Positions 17,400-24,911 of a stretch of DNA of 64,000 nucleotides are shown one piece after another (position 1 is the first letter of the stretch; each line of letters begins with the position of its first letter). The position numbers and the translations under genes are program-made. Source of the stretch: Thalassospira indica (GTDB lineage: Bacteria; Pseudomonadota; Alphaproteobacteria; Rhodospirillales; Thalassospiraceae); contig NZ_CP031555.1 of NCBI RefSeq assembly GCF_003403095.1, positions 4,404,001 to 4,468,000 of the forward strand, in the 5' to 3' direction. Under the pieces are notes generated by a model. That model was not told where the DNA came from, did no database searches, and saw only the letters and a list, made by a program, of their open reading frames with translations.

Positions 17400-18777
17400 G
17401 GTCGTGTCCGTCAAGGTGGTGTAAATTCCCGGATGGCCTGAGGTCATGATCAGGCGGCTTTCGTGGTAATGCTGAGAATGGGGTCGATCTCCTCCTTGTC
17501 GATCTGGGCGAAGGCCTCGACCATCATGTAGCGGCTTGATGTCTGCCAGTCGTCGTTGGCTTCGAACAGGACGGCACCGATCAGACGTGTGATGGAGGCT
17601 TCGTTCGGAAAGATCCCGACGACGTCGGCGCGACGCTTCACCTCTTTGTTCAACCGCTCGATGGGGTTGGTCGAGTGCAGCTTGGTGCGGTGCTGGCGGG
17701 GGAAGGACATGTAGGCCAGAACATCGTGCTCGCTGGCATCCATGAGGTCTGCGAGCTTTGGCCAGCGGGGGCGCAGCTGTTCTGAGACCTTGTGCCAGAT
17801 CTCACCAGCATGGGTGCGGTCAGGCTGGTCGAAAGCCTGGCGGATCGCCGCGGCGACCACAGTGTGCTGGCCCTTCGACACGTGGGCGAGTGCATTCCGC
17901 ATCCAATGAACGCGGCAGCGTTGCCAAGTCGCCTCGAAGACGCGAGCGATGGCAGCCCTGAGCCCCGTGTGCGCGTCGCTGATGACCAGGCGCACGCCGT
18001 CCAGTCCCCGAGCTTTCAAGGAACGCAGGAACTCGGTCCAGAATGTCTCGGCCTCCGACGGCCCGATGCCCAGGCCGATGATTTCCCTGCGCCCCTCCGT
18101 GTTGGCTGCCACGGCGATTATGGCCGCGACTGGCACGATACGCCCGCCCTGGCGGACCTTGAGGTAGGTCGCGTCGAGCCAGACGTAGGGCCATTCGCCG
18201 GTCAACGGGCGGTTCAGGAACTCGCCGACCCGCTCATCGATGTCCTTGCACAGCTTCGACACCGTGCTCTTGGAGATGCCGGACAGGCCCATCGCCTGCA
18301 CCAGCTCGTCGACGCGACGGGTGGAGACGCCGCCGATCCACGCTTCCTGGATTACGGCCACCAACGCCTGTTCAGAGGTCTTCCGAGCCTCGAGGAAGCC
18401 CGGGAAGTAGCTGCCCTGCCTCAGCTTCGGTACCCGCAGGTTCAGCGTGCCCAGACGGGTATCGAGCGCGCGCTCACGATACCCGTTCCGCCATGTCGTT
18501 CGTTCGCCGCTGCGCTCGTGGCGCCCAGCACCGATCAAGCTGTCGACATCGGCCTCCATGATCAGTTGCAGCACCGCCTCGGCGATAGTGCGAAGGAAAT
18601 CGCCCTGGTCATGCTTGGCCATAAGCTCGGACAGGTCCATGTTCGTCTTGGTCATCGGGGTCTCCGTGTGATCCGTGGTTGAAGTCGCCAAACTCCACCT
18701 CGATCATACACCTCGGTGACCACCCGGGATTACACCTTCGACGGCGCTGAAATTACACCACGTGCGTGGACGCTACC
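17400..18777 (-). mobile_element. IS256-family insertion sequence, copy 1
   Basis: 1378 bp. Ends are imperfect inverted repeats: GGTAGCGTCCACGCACGTGG at one end and GGTCGTGTCCGTCAAGGTGG at the other, both followed by TGTAA. The element is bounded by an exact 8-bp direct repeat TCAGGCCC (17392-17399 and 18778-18785). Its length and transposase match the copy at 31630-33007, which lies in the opposite orientation. It interrupts the efflux adaptor gene. Confidence 0.95.
17450..18655 (-). CDS. IS256-family transposase (copy 1)
   Basis: 401 residues from ATG 18655 (MTKTNMDLSELMAKHD), with GGAG 6 bases upstream. The DDE catalytic residues lie in WPYVWLDATYLKVR, VRLVISDAHTGLRAA and STNPIERLNKEVKRR. 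The characteristic IS256 motif CRVHWMRNALAHV lies between the second Asp and the Glu. The protein is identical to that of copy 2, indicating recent transposition within this genome. Confidence 0.95.
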   Translation of the reverse strand: MTKTNMDLSELMAKHDQGDFLRTIAEAVLQLIMEADVDSLIGAGRHERSGERTTWRNGYRERALDTRLGTLNLRVPKLRQGSYFPGFLEARKTSEQALVAVIQEAWIGGVSTRRVDELVQAMGLSGISKSTVSKLCKDIDERVGEFLNRPLTGEWPYVWLDATYLKVRQGGRIVPVAAIIAVAANTEGRREIIGLGIGPSEAETFWTEFLRSLKARGLDGVRLVISDAHTGLRAAIARVFEATWQRCRVHWMRNALAHVSKGQHTVVAAAIRQAFDQPDRTHAGEIWHKVSEQLRPRWPKLADLMDASEHDVLAYMSFPRQHRTKLHSTNPIERLNKEVKRRADVVGIFPNEASITRLIGAVLFEANDDWQTSSRYMMVEAFAQIDKEEIDPILSITTKAA

Positions 18778-18883
18778 TCAGGCCCTTTGTATACGGGCCA
18801 ATGTCCTCTCGATATATGATTGCAAGAGTACCGACCGCGATAGCAGCACCGACCAATCGCAGAGCGGCGGCTTTTTTACTCAT
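18778..18883 (-). pseudogene. 5' fragment of the RND adaptor gene (signal anchor), separated by IS256
   Basis: Reading from ATG 18883 on the minus strand gives MSKKAAALRLVGAAIAVGTL, an N-terminal anchor, then AIIYREDIGPYTKG. The frame runs directly into the first target-duplication copy, and across the excised element into MSLVSSTSASEAEAQ of the adaptor. A GAAGGTG ribosome site precedes the ATG. This fragment still sits beneath the operon's own promoter (18948-18978), so transcription now enters the IS element. Confidence 0.85.
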
Positions 18884-18947
18884 TCTCGTTCACCTTCATA
18901 GGGCGCGCGTACCCAGCGACCAGGGCGCGGCGAGTGCATTTTCGACG

Positions 18948-18978
18948 AAGGTGCGGTTTCCAACGATAGGAAGGTCAA
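18948..18978 (-). promoter_or_regulatory. MerR-type promoter of the efflux operon
   Basis: On the minus strand: TTGACC, a 19-base spacer containing TTCCTATCGTTGGAAACCG, then CACCTT. The over-long 19-bp spacer with an inverted TTCC/GGAA pair is the hallmark of promoters activated by MerR-family proteins. The layout is the same as the five copper-type promoters further right. It ends about 65 bases before the original adaptor start. Confidence 0.65.
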
Positions 18979-19167
18979 GACCTTTGGAAAACGATTTCCG
19001 TATAGGCCCTTGACGCGATCATCAGTTCATGCCGCGGACTGCCGCATTCCGTACTTCGCCGACATCTTCGAGCCGGCGCCGTTCCCAAATTTAGATCGGT
19101 GAACCAGCAGGCCCGGTTGGCCGACGCCGCCAGTCTTGATGACTGGCGACGTCTTTAGTGCAGGGAA

Positions 19168-21828
19168 TTAGTGACTTTCGGCCGCGATAAGCTGGCGTGA
19201 AGGCATTCCTTCGTCACGGCCGCTATCCTCTGGGGATTTGGCACCCTTGAACCGCAGGAGCCGCAGAGCGTTCAGTGTGACAATGGCGGTCGCGCCCGTA
19301 TCTGCGAGTACCGCGATCCAGAGGCCAGTAAGCCCAAGGACGCTGGTGACGAGAAACACTCCCTTCAGCGCAAGAGCGAAGATCACGTTCTGGTGGATGT
19401 TGGCCATGGTGGCGCGCGAAAGCGCGACGAGATGGGCAACGTCCGTGACACGGCTCTTGAGCAGGGCGGCGTCCGCGGTCTCGATCGCCACATCGGTTCC
19501 GCCGCCCATGGCGATCCCGACGTCCGCCGTCGCCAGCGCCGGAGCATCGTTGATGCCGTCGCCGACCATGGCCACCTTGGTCTTCCGCTTCATCTCGTTG
19601 ACGAGATCGAGCTTGTCCTGCGGAAGCAGCTCGGCGCTCCACTCGATACCGAGACCCTTGGCGATCGCCTGGGCGGTGCGCTGGTTGTCTCCGGTCAGCA
19701 TGACGGAGCGAACGCCCATCGCCTTGAGCTGGGCAACGCCCTCGCGCGCGTCACGGCGCGGTTCGTCGCGCAGGGCTATGAGACCGAGGACTTCCCTTGC
19801 CTGCTCGTCGAAAAGAACGGCAACCGTATTGCCGAGATCCTCGAGCTTCTCGATGGCGCTGCGTTCCAGCGCGCCGAGCGTTGCCGCCTTGGCGGCATGG
19901 GTCGGGGAACTGACTGCGAGGCGACGCCCGGCTACAGTCGCATGCACGGCCTTGCCGGCGGTCGCCGATGCGTCCCGAGCGAGCGGAACGGCGATACCGT
20001 CGGTTTCGGCGCGTCCGATGATTGCTTTGGCAAGCGGATGGCTTGAACCTGTTTCAACCGCCGCTGCCAGAGCAATGACATCGCTTTCTTCATTGTTTCC
20101 GAGCGCGAGAACCTCGGTGACACGCGGCTTGCCTTCGGTCAGCGTTCCCGTCTTGTCGAAAGCAATGGCGCGAACCTTGCCAATCGTTTCGAGCGCATTG
20201 CCGCCCTTGATCAGCAGACCGCGGCGCGTACCCACGGCGAGGCCCGAGGCGATCGCTGCAGGCGTCGAAAGAACGAGCGCGCAGGGGCATGCGATGAGTA
20301 GAAGGGCGAGACCACGGTAGATCCACGTGTCCCAATCGCCGTTCATCGCCAGCGGCGGGACGGTGATGATCAGCGCGGCGATCAGCATCACCGCCGGAGT
20401 ATAATACCGGCTGAAGTTCTCGATGAACCGAGCGGTCGGGGCCTTGGCCGACTGCGCCTGCTCAACTAGCTGGATGATGCGCGAGATGGTATTGTCAGAG
20501 GCAGTCTTCTCGACACTGACCTGGAGGACACCATCAACATTGATCGAACCGGCGAACACACTTTCGCCAGTGGTCTTCGAGCGCGGCACCGACTCGCCGG
20601 TAATGGGCGACTCGTCCAGACTGGAGGTTCCCTGTAGGATCTGTCCGTCGGCCGGCACGCGGTCGCCCGGCCGCACGAGAACGAGATCATTCACTCGCAA
20701 CGCCGATGCCGGCACGGTGCGCTGGCCGCCATTCGAGTCGAGGAGAACAGCCGTTTTTGGCACCAGCGACGCGAGAGCCTTTATGCCGGCACGCGCTCTC
20801 CCGGCCGCGACGCTTTCGAGCAGCTCGCCGACAGCAAACAGGAACACGACCGCCGCCGCCTCCTCAGCCTCGCCGATCACGAGGGCGCCGATCGAGGCGA
20901 CGACCATCAGCGTTTCGATGGAGAAGGGAGAACCCGAGGTCGCGAGCGCGAACGCCTTGCGAGCAAAGGGAATGACACCGGCAATGACGGCAGCAGCGAA
21001 AATCCATTCCGCATAAAGCGGGATGAACTGGGCAACGACGTAGGCCGAGCCCATCAGCAGGCCGAGGCCGATGACGTGCTTGCCCTTGCGGGTCTGCCAC
21101 CAGCGCTGATTGCGCATCGCTGGCGCGGGTTCGACGTCGATGGCCGCATCGGACGAAGCCGAAAGCTCGCGTGTGTTGGACACCCCGAAGCCGAGGCTCT
21201 TGATCGTCTTTTCGATGTCCGCGACCTTGGTGAGCGCGCCGGCGCCGAGCGTCAGTTCGAGCGTTTCGGTCGTGAAGTTTACGCGCACGTCGGAAACGTC
21301 TGGCATCCGCGCCAGCGCGACCTCGATCTTGCCGACGCAGCTTGCGCAATCCATCCCCTCGACGCGCATCGAGACATTGGGCGGAGAGACCGGTGCGGCG
21401 CGCGGAGTTGGCGCATGGCCCGCATGATCATGTCCAGAGCAGCCACCGTGGCCGTGATCATGATCGTGGTGAGCGTGGTCGTGATCGCCACCGCAAGCAC
21501 CGTGATCGCCGGCGCAGCCGTTGTGATCATGACCGGCATGGGCGTCGGAGCGCTGCACAGGCGCGGCGGGAATCGCAGAAGCCGGCAGTTCCGTCACGTC
21601 GAACCCGAGCGAGCGAATCTTTTTGGCGATATCCTTCGAGGTCGTTTTGCTCGTCGCATCGCGGGATAGCAAGAGTGTCTCGGTAGCGAAGTTGACGGCT
21701 ACCTCGGAGATACCTCCCAGACGGCCCAAGGCCGTCTCGATCTTGCCGACGCAGCTTGCGCAATCCATGCCGTCGACGCGAAAGCCGAGCCGCTCATCAG
21801 CGCCCGGCGTTGAAAGTCCAGTTGTCAT
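19168..21828 (-). CDS. zntA: P1B-type ATPase, Zn/Cd/Pb exporter with two HMA domains
   Basis: 886 residues. HMA domain 1 near residues 12-80 (VDGMDCASCVGKIE). A His-rich linker follows at about 95-140 (GHDHNGC, HDHAHHDHDHGHGGC), then HMA domain 2 at about 153-220 (VEGMDCASCVGKIE). The P-type core has LDESPITGESVP, the transport motif IACPCALVLS, phosphorylation site [11 protein letters not shown] and hinge [10 protein letters not shown]. The tail LADTGATAIVTLNALRLL carries the Asp that marks the ZntA/CadA subgroup rather than the Cu ATPases. It exports divalent soft metals across the inner membrane. It lies downstream of, and on the same strand as, the ArsR sensor gene, with an ArsR-type operator in between. 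Confidence 0.93.
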   Translation of the reverse strand: MTTGLSTPGADERLGFRVDGMDCASCVGKIETALGRLGGISEVAVNFATETLLLSRDATSKTTSKDIAKKIRSLGFDVTELPASAIPAAPVQRSDAHAGHDHNGCAGDHGACGGDHDHAHHDHDHGHGGCSGHDHAGHAPTPRAAPVSPPNVSMRVEGMDCASCVGKIEVALARMPDVSDVRVNFTTETLELTLGAGALTKVADIEKTIKSLGFGVSNTRELSASSDAAIDVEPAPAMRNQRWWQTRKGKHVIGLGLLMGSAYVVAQFIPLYAEWIFAAAVIAGVIPFARKAFALATSGSPFSIETLMVVASIGALVIGEAEEAAAVVFLFAVGELLESVAAGRARAGIKALASLVPKTAVLLDSNGGQRTVPASALRVNDLVLVRPGDRVPADGQILQGTSSLDESPITGESVPRSKTTGESVFAGSINVDGVLQVSVEKTASDNTISRIIQLVEQAQSAKAPTARFIENFSRYYTPAVMLIAALIITVPPLAMNGDWDTWIYRGLALLLIACPCALVLSTPAAIASGLAVGTRRGLLIKGGNALETIGKVRAIAFDKTGTLTEGKPRVTEVLALGNNEESDVIALAAAVETGSSHPLAKAIIGRAETDGIAVPLARDASATAGKAVHATVAGRRLAVSSPTHAAKAATLGALERSAIEKLEDLGNTVAVLFDEQAREVLGLIALRDEPRRDAREGVAQLKAMGVRSVMLTGDNQRTAQAIAKGLGIEWSAELLPQDKLDLVNEMKRKTKVAMVGDGINDAPALATADVGIAMGGGTDVAIETADAALLKSRVTDVAHLVALSRATMANIHQNVIFALALKGVFLVTSVLGLTGLWIAVLADTGATAIVTLNALRLLRFKGAKSPEDSGRDEGMPSRQLIAAESH

Positions 21829-21904
21829 TCCGATCTCCTTTCCGGCCGCCGCAGCGGGCGCGCGTGCTCAGACGCCATGCGCGGCTTCGGAAGGAGTAAA
21901 TAAC

Positions 21905-21928
21905 ACACTTGAACAGCTATTCAAGTGT
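21905..21928 (-). promoter_or_regulatory. ArsR/SmtB-type operator before the Zn/Cd ATPase gene
   Basis: TTGAACAGCTATTCAA (21909-21924) lies inside a longer palindrome ACACTTGAA-6-TTCAAGTGT. This is the imperfect 12-2-12 type bound by SmtB/CzrA/ZiaR sensors. It lies about 80 bases upstream of the ATPase start. A near copy (15 of 16 bases) lies upstream of the CDF exporter at 34088. Confidence 0.75.
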
Positions 21929-21960
21929 TCATTTGAAAATAGTGCTGTTTTCCCGGCAGA

Positions 21961-22350
21961 TCAGTCGTCCGCATGGTCCTCCGAAATATGCGTCGCCATG
22001 TCCTGAAGAACATGGCTGACGTGATGATCGGCGATCTCGTAGAAGATCTGCTTGCCCTGGCGATCGCCCTTGACGAGACGCGCCCCGCGCAGCAGGCGCA
22101 GATGGTGGCTGACGAGGGTCACGGACAGGTCGAGCCGCTCGGCGATGTCGCCCACCGAGATCGGCGCCGGGACGCAACTCAACAGGATTTTCAACCGTGA
22201 GGGATCGCCAAGCAGCCGAAACGTTTCCGCCAGGATCGTGACCTCGTTCTGTGAGAGCGAAGGAAGCAGGAGATGGCCTTCAGCCTCCGCATGTGCGGAG
22301 ATCGCACGTTCGTCCGGCTTTTTGATGTTTGTCTTCTTGAGAGCAGTCAT
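21961..22350 (-). CDS. ArsR/SmtB-family metal sensor repressor 1
   Basis: 129 residues. Winged HTH: LAETFRLLGDPSRLKILLSC, VGDIAERLDLSVTLVSHHLRLLRGARLV. The C-terminal helix carries the alpha-5 metal site D-x-H-(x10)-H-x-x-E in ADHHVSHVLQDMATHISE, with exactly the SmtB/CzrA spacing for Zn(II)-type sensing at the dimer interface. There is no Cys-x-Cys alpha-3 site. It is expected to repress the ATPase gene, and probably the CDF gene, through the TTGAA...TTCAA operators and release them on zinc-type metals. Confidence 0.9.
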   Translation of the reverse strand: MTALKKTNIKKPDERAISAHAEAEGHLLLPSLSQNEVTILAETFRLLGDPSRLKILLSCVPAPISVGDIAERLDLSVTLVSHHLRLLRGARLVKGDRQGKQIFYEIADHHVSHVLQDMATHISEDHADD

Positions 22351-22672
22351 CTGCTAGATTTACCTGAGTTTTGGGACGGAACCTGCCGGCATTTGACCGC
22401 CAAGAGCTGTCCGCGTTGTTTGGTCCCGCCCAATCTACCGGATGGGCGCGCAATTACAATGCGAAACACGGTCGCTGTCGATCGGCGGGACAGTTGGCGC
22501 TGCCCTTCTCTGCCCCTGCGTCACATCTCGAATTTTCCTTTTCCGCGCAAGAACAGTCTTGACCTTACAAGCGCTGGAAGCCGCACGCTGACGACAATCC
22601 TGCCAAATCCGCCCGCCGTTACGCGGCTAGGCAGCGGGGCAACCATGTCGAATTCAGAGAAAGGCAAGACCG
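22351..22672. other. Intergenic region between arsR and the glutaredoxin gene
   Basis: A 322-base divergent region. No gene is convincing. It holds the MerR-type promoter at 22559-22589 that faces the glutaredoxin gene and, on the other side, the unmarked promoter of the arsR gene. Confidence 0.6.
22559..22589 (+). promoter_or_regulatory. CueR-like promoter of the glutaredoxin-reductase operon
   Basis: TTGACC, a 19-base spacer (TTACAAGCGCTGGAAGCCG), then CACGCT. The over-long spacer and TGGAA half site match the promoters of copA and the copZ genes in this window. About 85 bases separate it from the glutaredoxin start. Confidence 0.65.
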
Positions 22673-22939
22673 ATGACGGAGAGCAGCACCCCCCAGATTC
22701 TCATCTACACCACACCGACCTGTCCGGACTGCCACACGCTCAAACGCTGGCTCGACCAACAGGGCCTCGCCTACGAGGAACGCGACCTCACCGACCCGAA
22801 GATCGCCGAGGAGGCAAAGGCCCGGACCGGCGTCCGGGTCGCTCCGATCACCATCATCGGATCGGACGTCTTCTACGGGACCTTCCCGAGCCAGAAGCCG
22901 GGCCTCGTCAAGGCGCTCGGGCTCGCCGGGAGCCTGTGA
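22673..22939 (+). CDS. Glutaredoxin-like thiol-disulfide protein
   Basis: 88 residues, full length for a class I glutaredoxin. The active site is CPDC in LIYTTPTCPDCHTLKRWL at about residues 17-20. The cis-proline segment is VRVAPITII. It reduces disulfides or protein-glutathione adducts in the cytoplasm. It is preceded by AAGGCAAG. Eleven bases separate it from the flavin/[2Fe-2S] reductase gene, so the two form an operon under a CueR-like promoter. That suggests a role in repairing copper-damaged thiols or in metal transfer; this is inference. Confidence 0.88.
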   Translation: MTESSTPQILIYTTPTCPDCHTLKRWLDQQGLAYEERDLTDPKIAEEAKARTGVRVAPITIIGSDVFYGTFPSQKPGLVKALGLAGSL

Positions 22940-22949
22940 GGAGACGCAG

Positions 22950-23981
22950 ATGACGAGCAAGTTTGTTGACATCCGGCAGGCGCGGACCAGCCTTGAGGTC
23001 CATGAGGGCCAAACAATTCTCGACGCCGCGCTCGCCGCCGGCATCCCCTATCCTCACGGTTGCCGGTCCGGCCGCTGCGGCTCCTGCAAGTCCCGCCTGA
23101 TCGAGGGTAAGGTGGAGCTGCTCCAGCATTCTCGCTTCGCCCTCAGCGAGGAAGAGAAGGCCGATTGCCTGATCCTGGCATGCCGTGCGGTGCCGAAGAC
23201 CGATGCGGCAGTCGCCTGGCTGGGCAGCGATGACGATGATGCCGTTACGGCTCCTCGACGGCTGGATGCCATCGTGATCGGCCTCGATGACCTCACTCAC
23301 GACATCAAGCTGGTTCGGATCGCGCCTGCCGACGGCTCTCCCCTGCTCTTCACGGCCGGTCAGTATGCCCAGGTCGGATTCGATGGTGTGCCTGCGCGCA
23401 GCTACTCCATGGCCAATCGTCACGGCGACGACAGCCTCGAATTCCACATTCGCAAGGTTCCGGGGGGCATCACGTCACAGCACGTCCATGACGCGCTGAA
23501 AGCCGGCGACAAGGTGACGCTCGAATTTCCGCTAGACTCCTCCTACCTCCGTCAGCATCATTCCGGCCCGATCCTGTGCATCGCTGGCGGTTCCGGTCTG
23601 GCGCCGATCAAGTCGATCGTGGAAACGGCCCTTGCTCACGGCATGAAGCAGCCGATCCATGTCTACTTTGGCGCACGCGGCGCGCGCGACCTCTATCTCG
23701 TCGAGCATTTCGAGGCACTGGCGGACCGTCATAATAACCTCAGCTTTACGGCTGTCCTGTCGGATATGCAGGCAGCACTCCATCGGCACGGCTTCGTGAC
23801 CGATGCGGTGGTCGAGGATCTCGCCGACTTCGACGGGTGGAAAGCCTATGTTGCAGGTCCGCCCCCGATGGTCGATGCGGCGATGGACGTGGTTTTCGCG
23901 CGGGGCCTGCGTCCCGAAGACATGCACGCCGATGTCTTCTTCACGCCGGAAGAGCAAGTGGCGGCAGCGACGGTAGAGTGA
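22950..23981 (+). CDS. [2Fe-2S] ferredoxin-FAD/NAD(P)H oxidoreductase
   Basis: 343 residues, three modules in order. Plant-type [2Fe-2S] domain (1-90) with the cluster cysteines in CRSGRCGSCKSRL and CLILACRA. FAD-binding barrel (about 110-205) with RSYSMAN. NAD(P)H-binding domain (about 210-330) with GPILCIAGGSGLAPIKSI and YVAGPPPMVDAA. This is the architecture of phenol-hydroxylase/CDP-6-deoxyhexose reductase-type electron-transfer proteins. No oxygenase partner is adjacent; the only operon neighbour is the glutaredoxin gene. The electron acceptor is unknown. Confidence 0.9.
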   Translation: MTSKFVDIRQARTSLEVHEGQTILDAALAAGIPYPHGCRSGRCGSCKSRLIEGKVELLQHSRFALSEEEKADCLILACRAVPKTDAAVAWLGSDDDDAVTAPRRLDAIVIGLDDLTHDIKLVRIAPADGSPLLFTAGQYAQVGFDGVPARSYSMANRHGDDSLEFHIRKVPGGITSQHVHDALKAGDKVTLEFPLDSSYLRQHHSGPILCIAGGSGLAPIKSIVETALAHGMKQPIHVYFGARGARDLYLVEHFEALADRHNNLSFTAVLSDMQAALHRHGFVTDAVVEDLADFDGWKAYVAGPPPMVDAAMDVVFARGLRPEDMHADVFFTPEEQVAAATVE

Positions 23982-24009
23982 TCTGCCGCGGTCCGAGTCC
24001 GCCAGTGAC

Positions 24010-24045
24010 AAAAGCCAGCCGCGAACGACTTCGCTGCTGGCTTTT
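24010..24045. terminator. Bidirectional Rho-independent terminator
   Basis: AAAAGCCAGC (24010-24019) pairs with GCTGGCTTTT (24036-24045) around a 16-base loop. T and A runs on the two sides let it serve both the reductase operon and the convergent DUF305 gene. Confidence 0.85.
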
Positions 24046-24145
24046 CATGTGCCGTTTCAAACTGGACAGCCCGGCCCGGTATGGGCGATCTCGCAGAATG
24101 CCCCCAAATTTGTGGATCTGCGAGGCGTTGCCGCGGGTGCGATTC

Positions 24146-24538
24146 TTATTGCCCGCGTGCGGTGAGCCATTCCCGCATCATGGCGATCTCGCCTTCTTGG
24201 GCCGAGATCACGTCCTCGGCCAGCTTACGAACCTCAGGATCGGTACCGTATTGCAGAACGACCCGCGCCATGTCGATCGCGCCCTGGTGGTGCGGGATCA
24301 TTCCGCGCATGAAGTCGATGTCGGCATCGCCGGTGAACTCGACCATCATGTCCTTGTGCATGCGATCATTGGCTTCGATATAAGCCTGCGTGGATGGGTT
24401 GTCGGAGGCCGGCATCGAATGCCCCGGCATTTCGTGGCCTTGCATGGTGGTATCCGTGTTCAGTTGGCTTTGTGCGATGGCGAGGCCGGCGCTGATGGCG
24501 AGTGCGCCGCCAATGAAAATCGGGGTCAGCTTGTGCAT
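24146..24538 (-). CDS. Periplasmic DUF305 protein
   Basis: 130 residues from ATG 24538 with AGGAG upstream. Signal peptide [22 protein letters not shown]. Then a Met/His-rich stretch ([15 protein letters not shown]) and the DUF305 core ([52 protein letters not shown]). DUF305 includes the copper-binding CopM of cyanobacteria; the Met/His clusters here fit periplasmic copper binding. It is encoded 14 bases downstream of the copZ-like gene and shares its CueR-like promoter. Confidence 0.85.
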   Translation of the reverse strand: MHKLTPIFIGGALAISAGLAIAQSQLNTDTTMQGHEMPGHSMPASDNPSTQAYIEANDRMHKDMMVEFTGDADIDFMRGMIPHHQGAIDMARVVLQYGTDPEVRKLAEDVISAQEGEIAMMREWLTARGQ

Positions 24539-24552
24539 GATCTTGCTCCTGT

Positions 24553-24747
24553 TCAATTCACGGTCGCCGGATACCCAGCCTCTTCGAGAACCTGCTGAAG
24601 GACAGCGGGGGTTGCGGTCGTCTCGACCTTGACTGTCCGCTGGGCTGGGTTGGTGTCGATCTTGGCGGTCGGATCGACCGACTGGATCGCCTTGGTGACG
24701 GACTTGGCGCAACCGCCGCAGGTCATGCCTTCGATCTTGAGTTCCAT
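24553..24747 (-). CDS. copZ: CopZ-like copper chaperone (single HMA domain)
   Basis: 64 residues, the size of stand-alone metallochaperones. Metal site MTCGGC at residues 8-13 within the ferredoxin-like HMA fold ([28 protein letters not shown]). It carries Cu(I) in the cytoplasm to CopA, which is encoded divergently. The start is supported by AGGAGAAAG upstream. It is transcribed from the minus-strand CueR-like promoter at 24784-24814 and followed by the DUF305 gene. Confidence 0.9.
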   Translation of the reverse strand: MELKIEGMTCGGCAKSVTKAIQSVDPTAKIDTNPAQRTVKVETTATPAVLQQVLEEAGYPATVN

Positions 24748-24783
24748 GAGCTTTCTCCTTTGGGTTCGGTTCTCATGGTCCTT

Positions 24784-24814
24784 AAGTTGGGGTTTCCAAA
24801 GATGGTAAGGTCAA
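24784..24814 (-). promoter_or_regulatory. copZp: CueR-like promoter of copZ-DUF305
   Basis: Minus strand: TTGACC, a 19-base spacer (TTACCATCTTTGGAAACCC), then CAACTT. It is arranged back to back with the copA promoter, 26 bases away. Confidence 0.75.
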
Positions 24815-24840
24815 GAGGAATCGAAAAGTAATTTTTACCC

Positions 24841-24871
24841 TTGACCTTCCCATCGTTGGAAGGAGCATATC
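24841..24871 (+). promoter_or_regulatory. copAp: CueR-like promoter of copA
   Basis: TTGACC, a 19-base spacer (TTCCCATCGTTGGAAGGAG) with the dyad CCTTCC...GGAAGG, then CATATC. This is the classical CueR operator-promoter layout. The copA ribosome site AGGAGG follows at 24901. Confidence 0.85.
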
Positions 24872-24911
24872 AGTGTCCGAACTCGAATTCTGACTTAGAA
24901 AGGAGGCGGCA

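Noticed and set aside
19128..19148. Hairpin CGCCAGTC-5-GACTGGCG downstream of the Zn/Cd ATPase
   Set aside because: Short stem without a T run on the relevant strand; not convincing as a terminator.
24146..24712. Longer version of the DUF305 gene starting inside copZ
   Set aside because: The extension reads copZ in another frame. The ATG at 24538 has AGGAG and a proper signal peptide.
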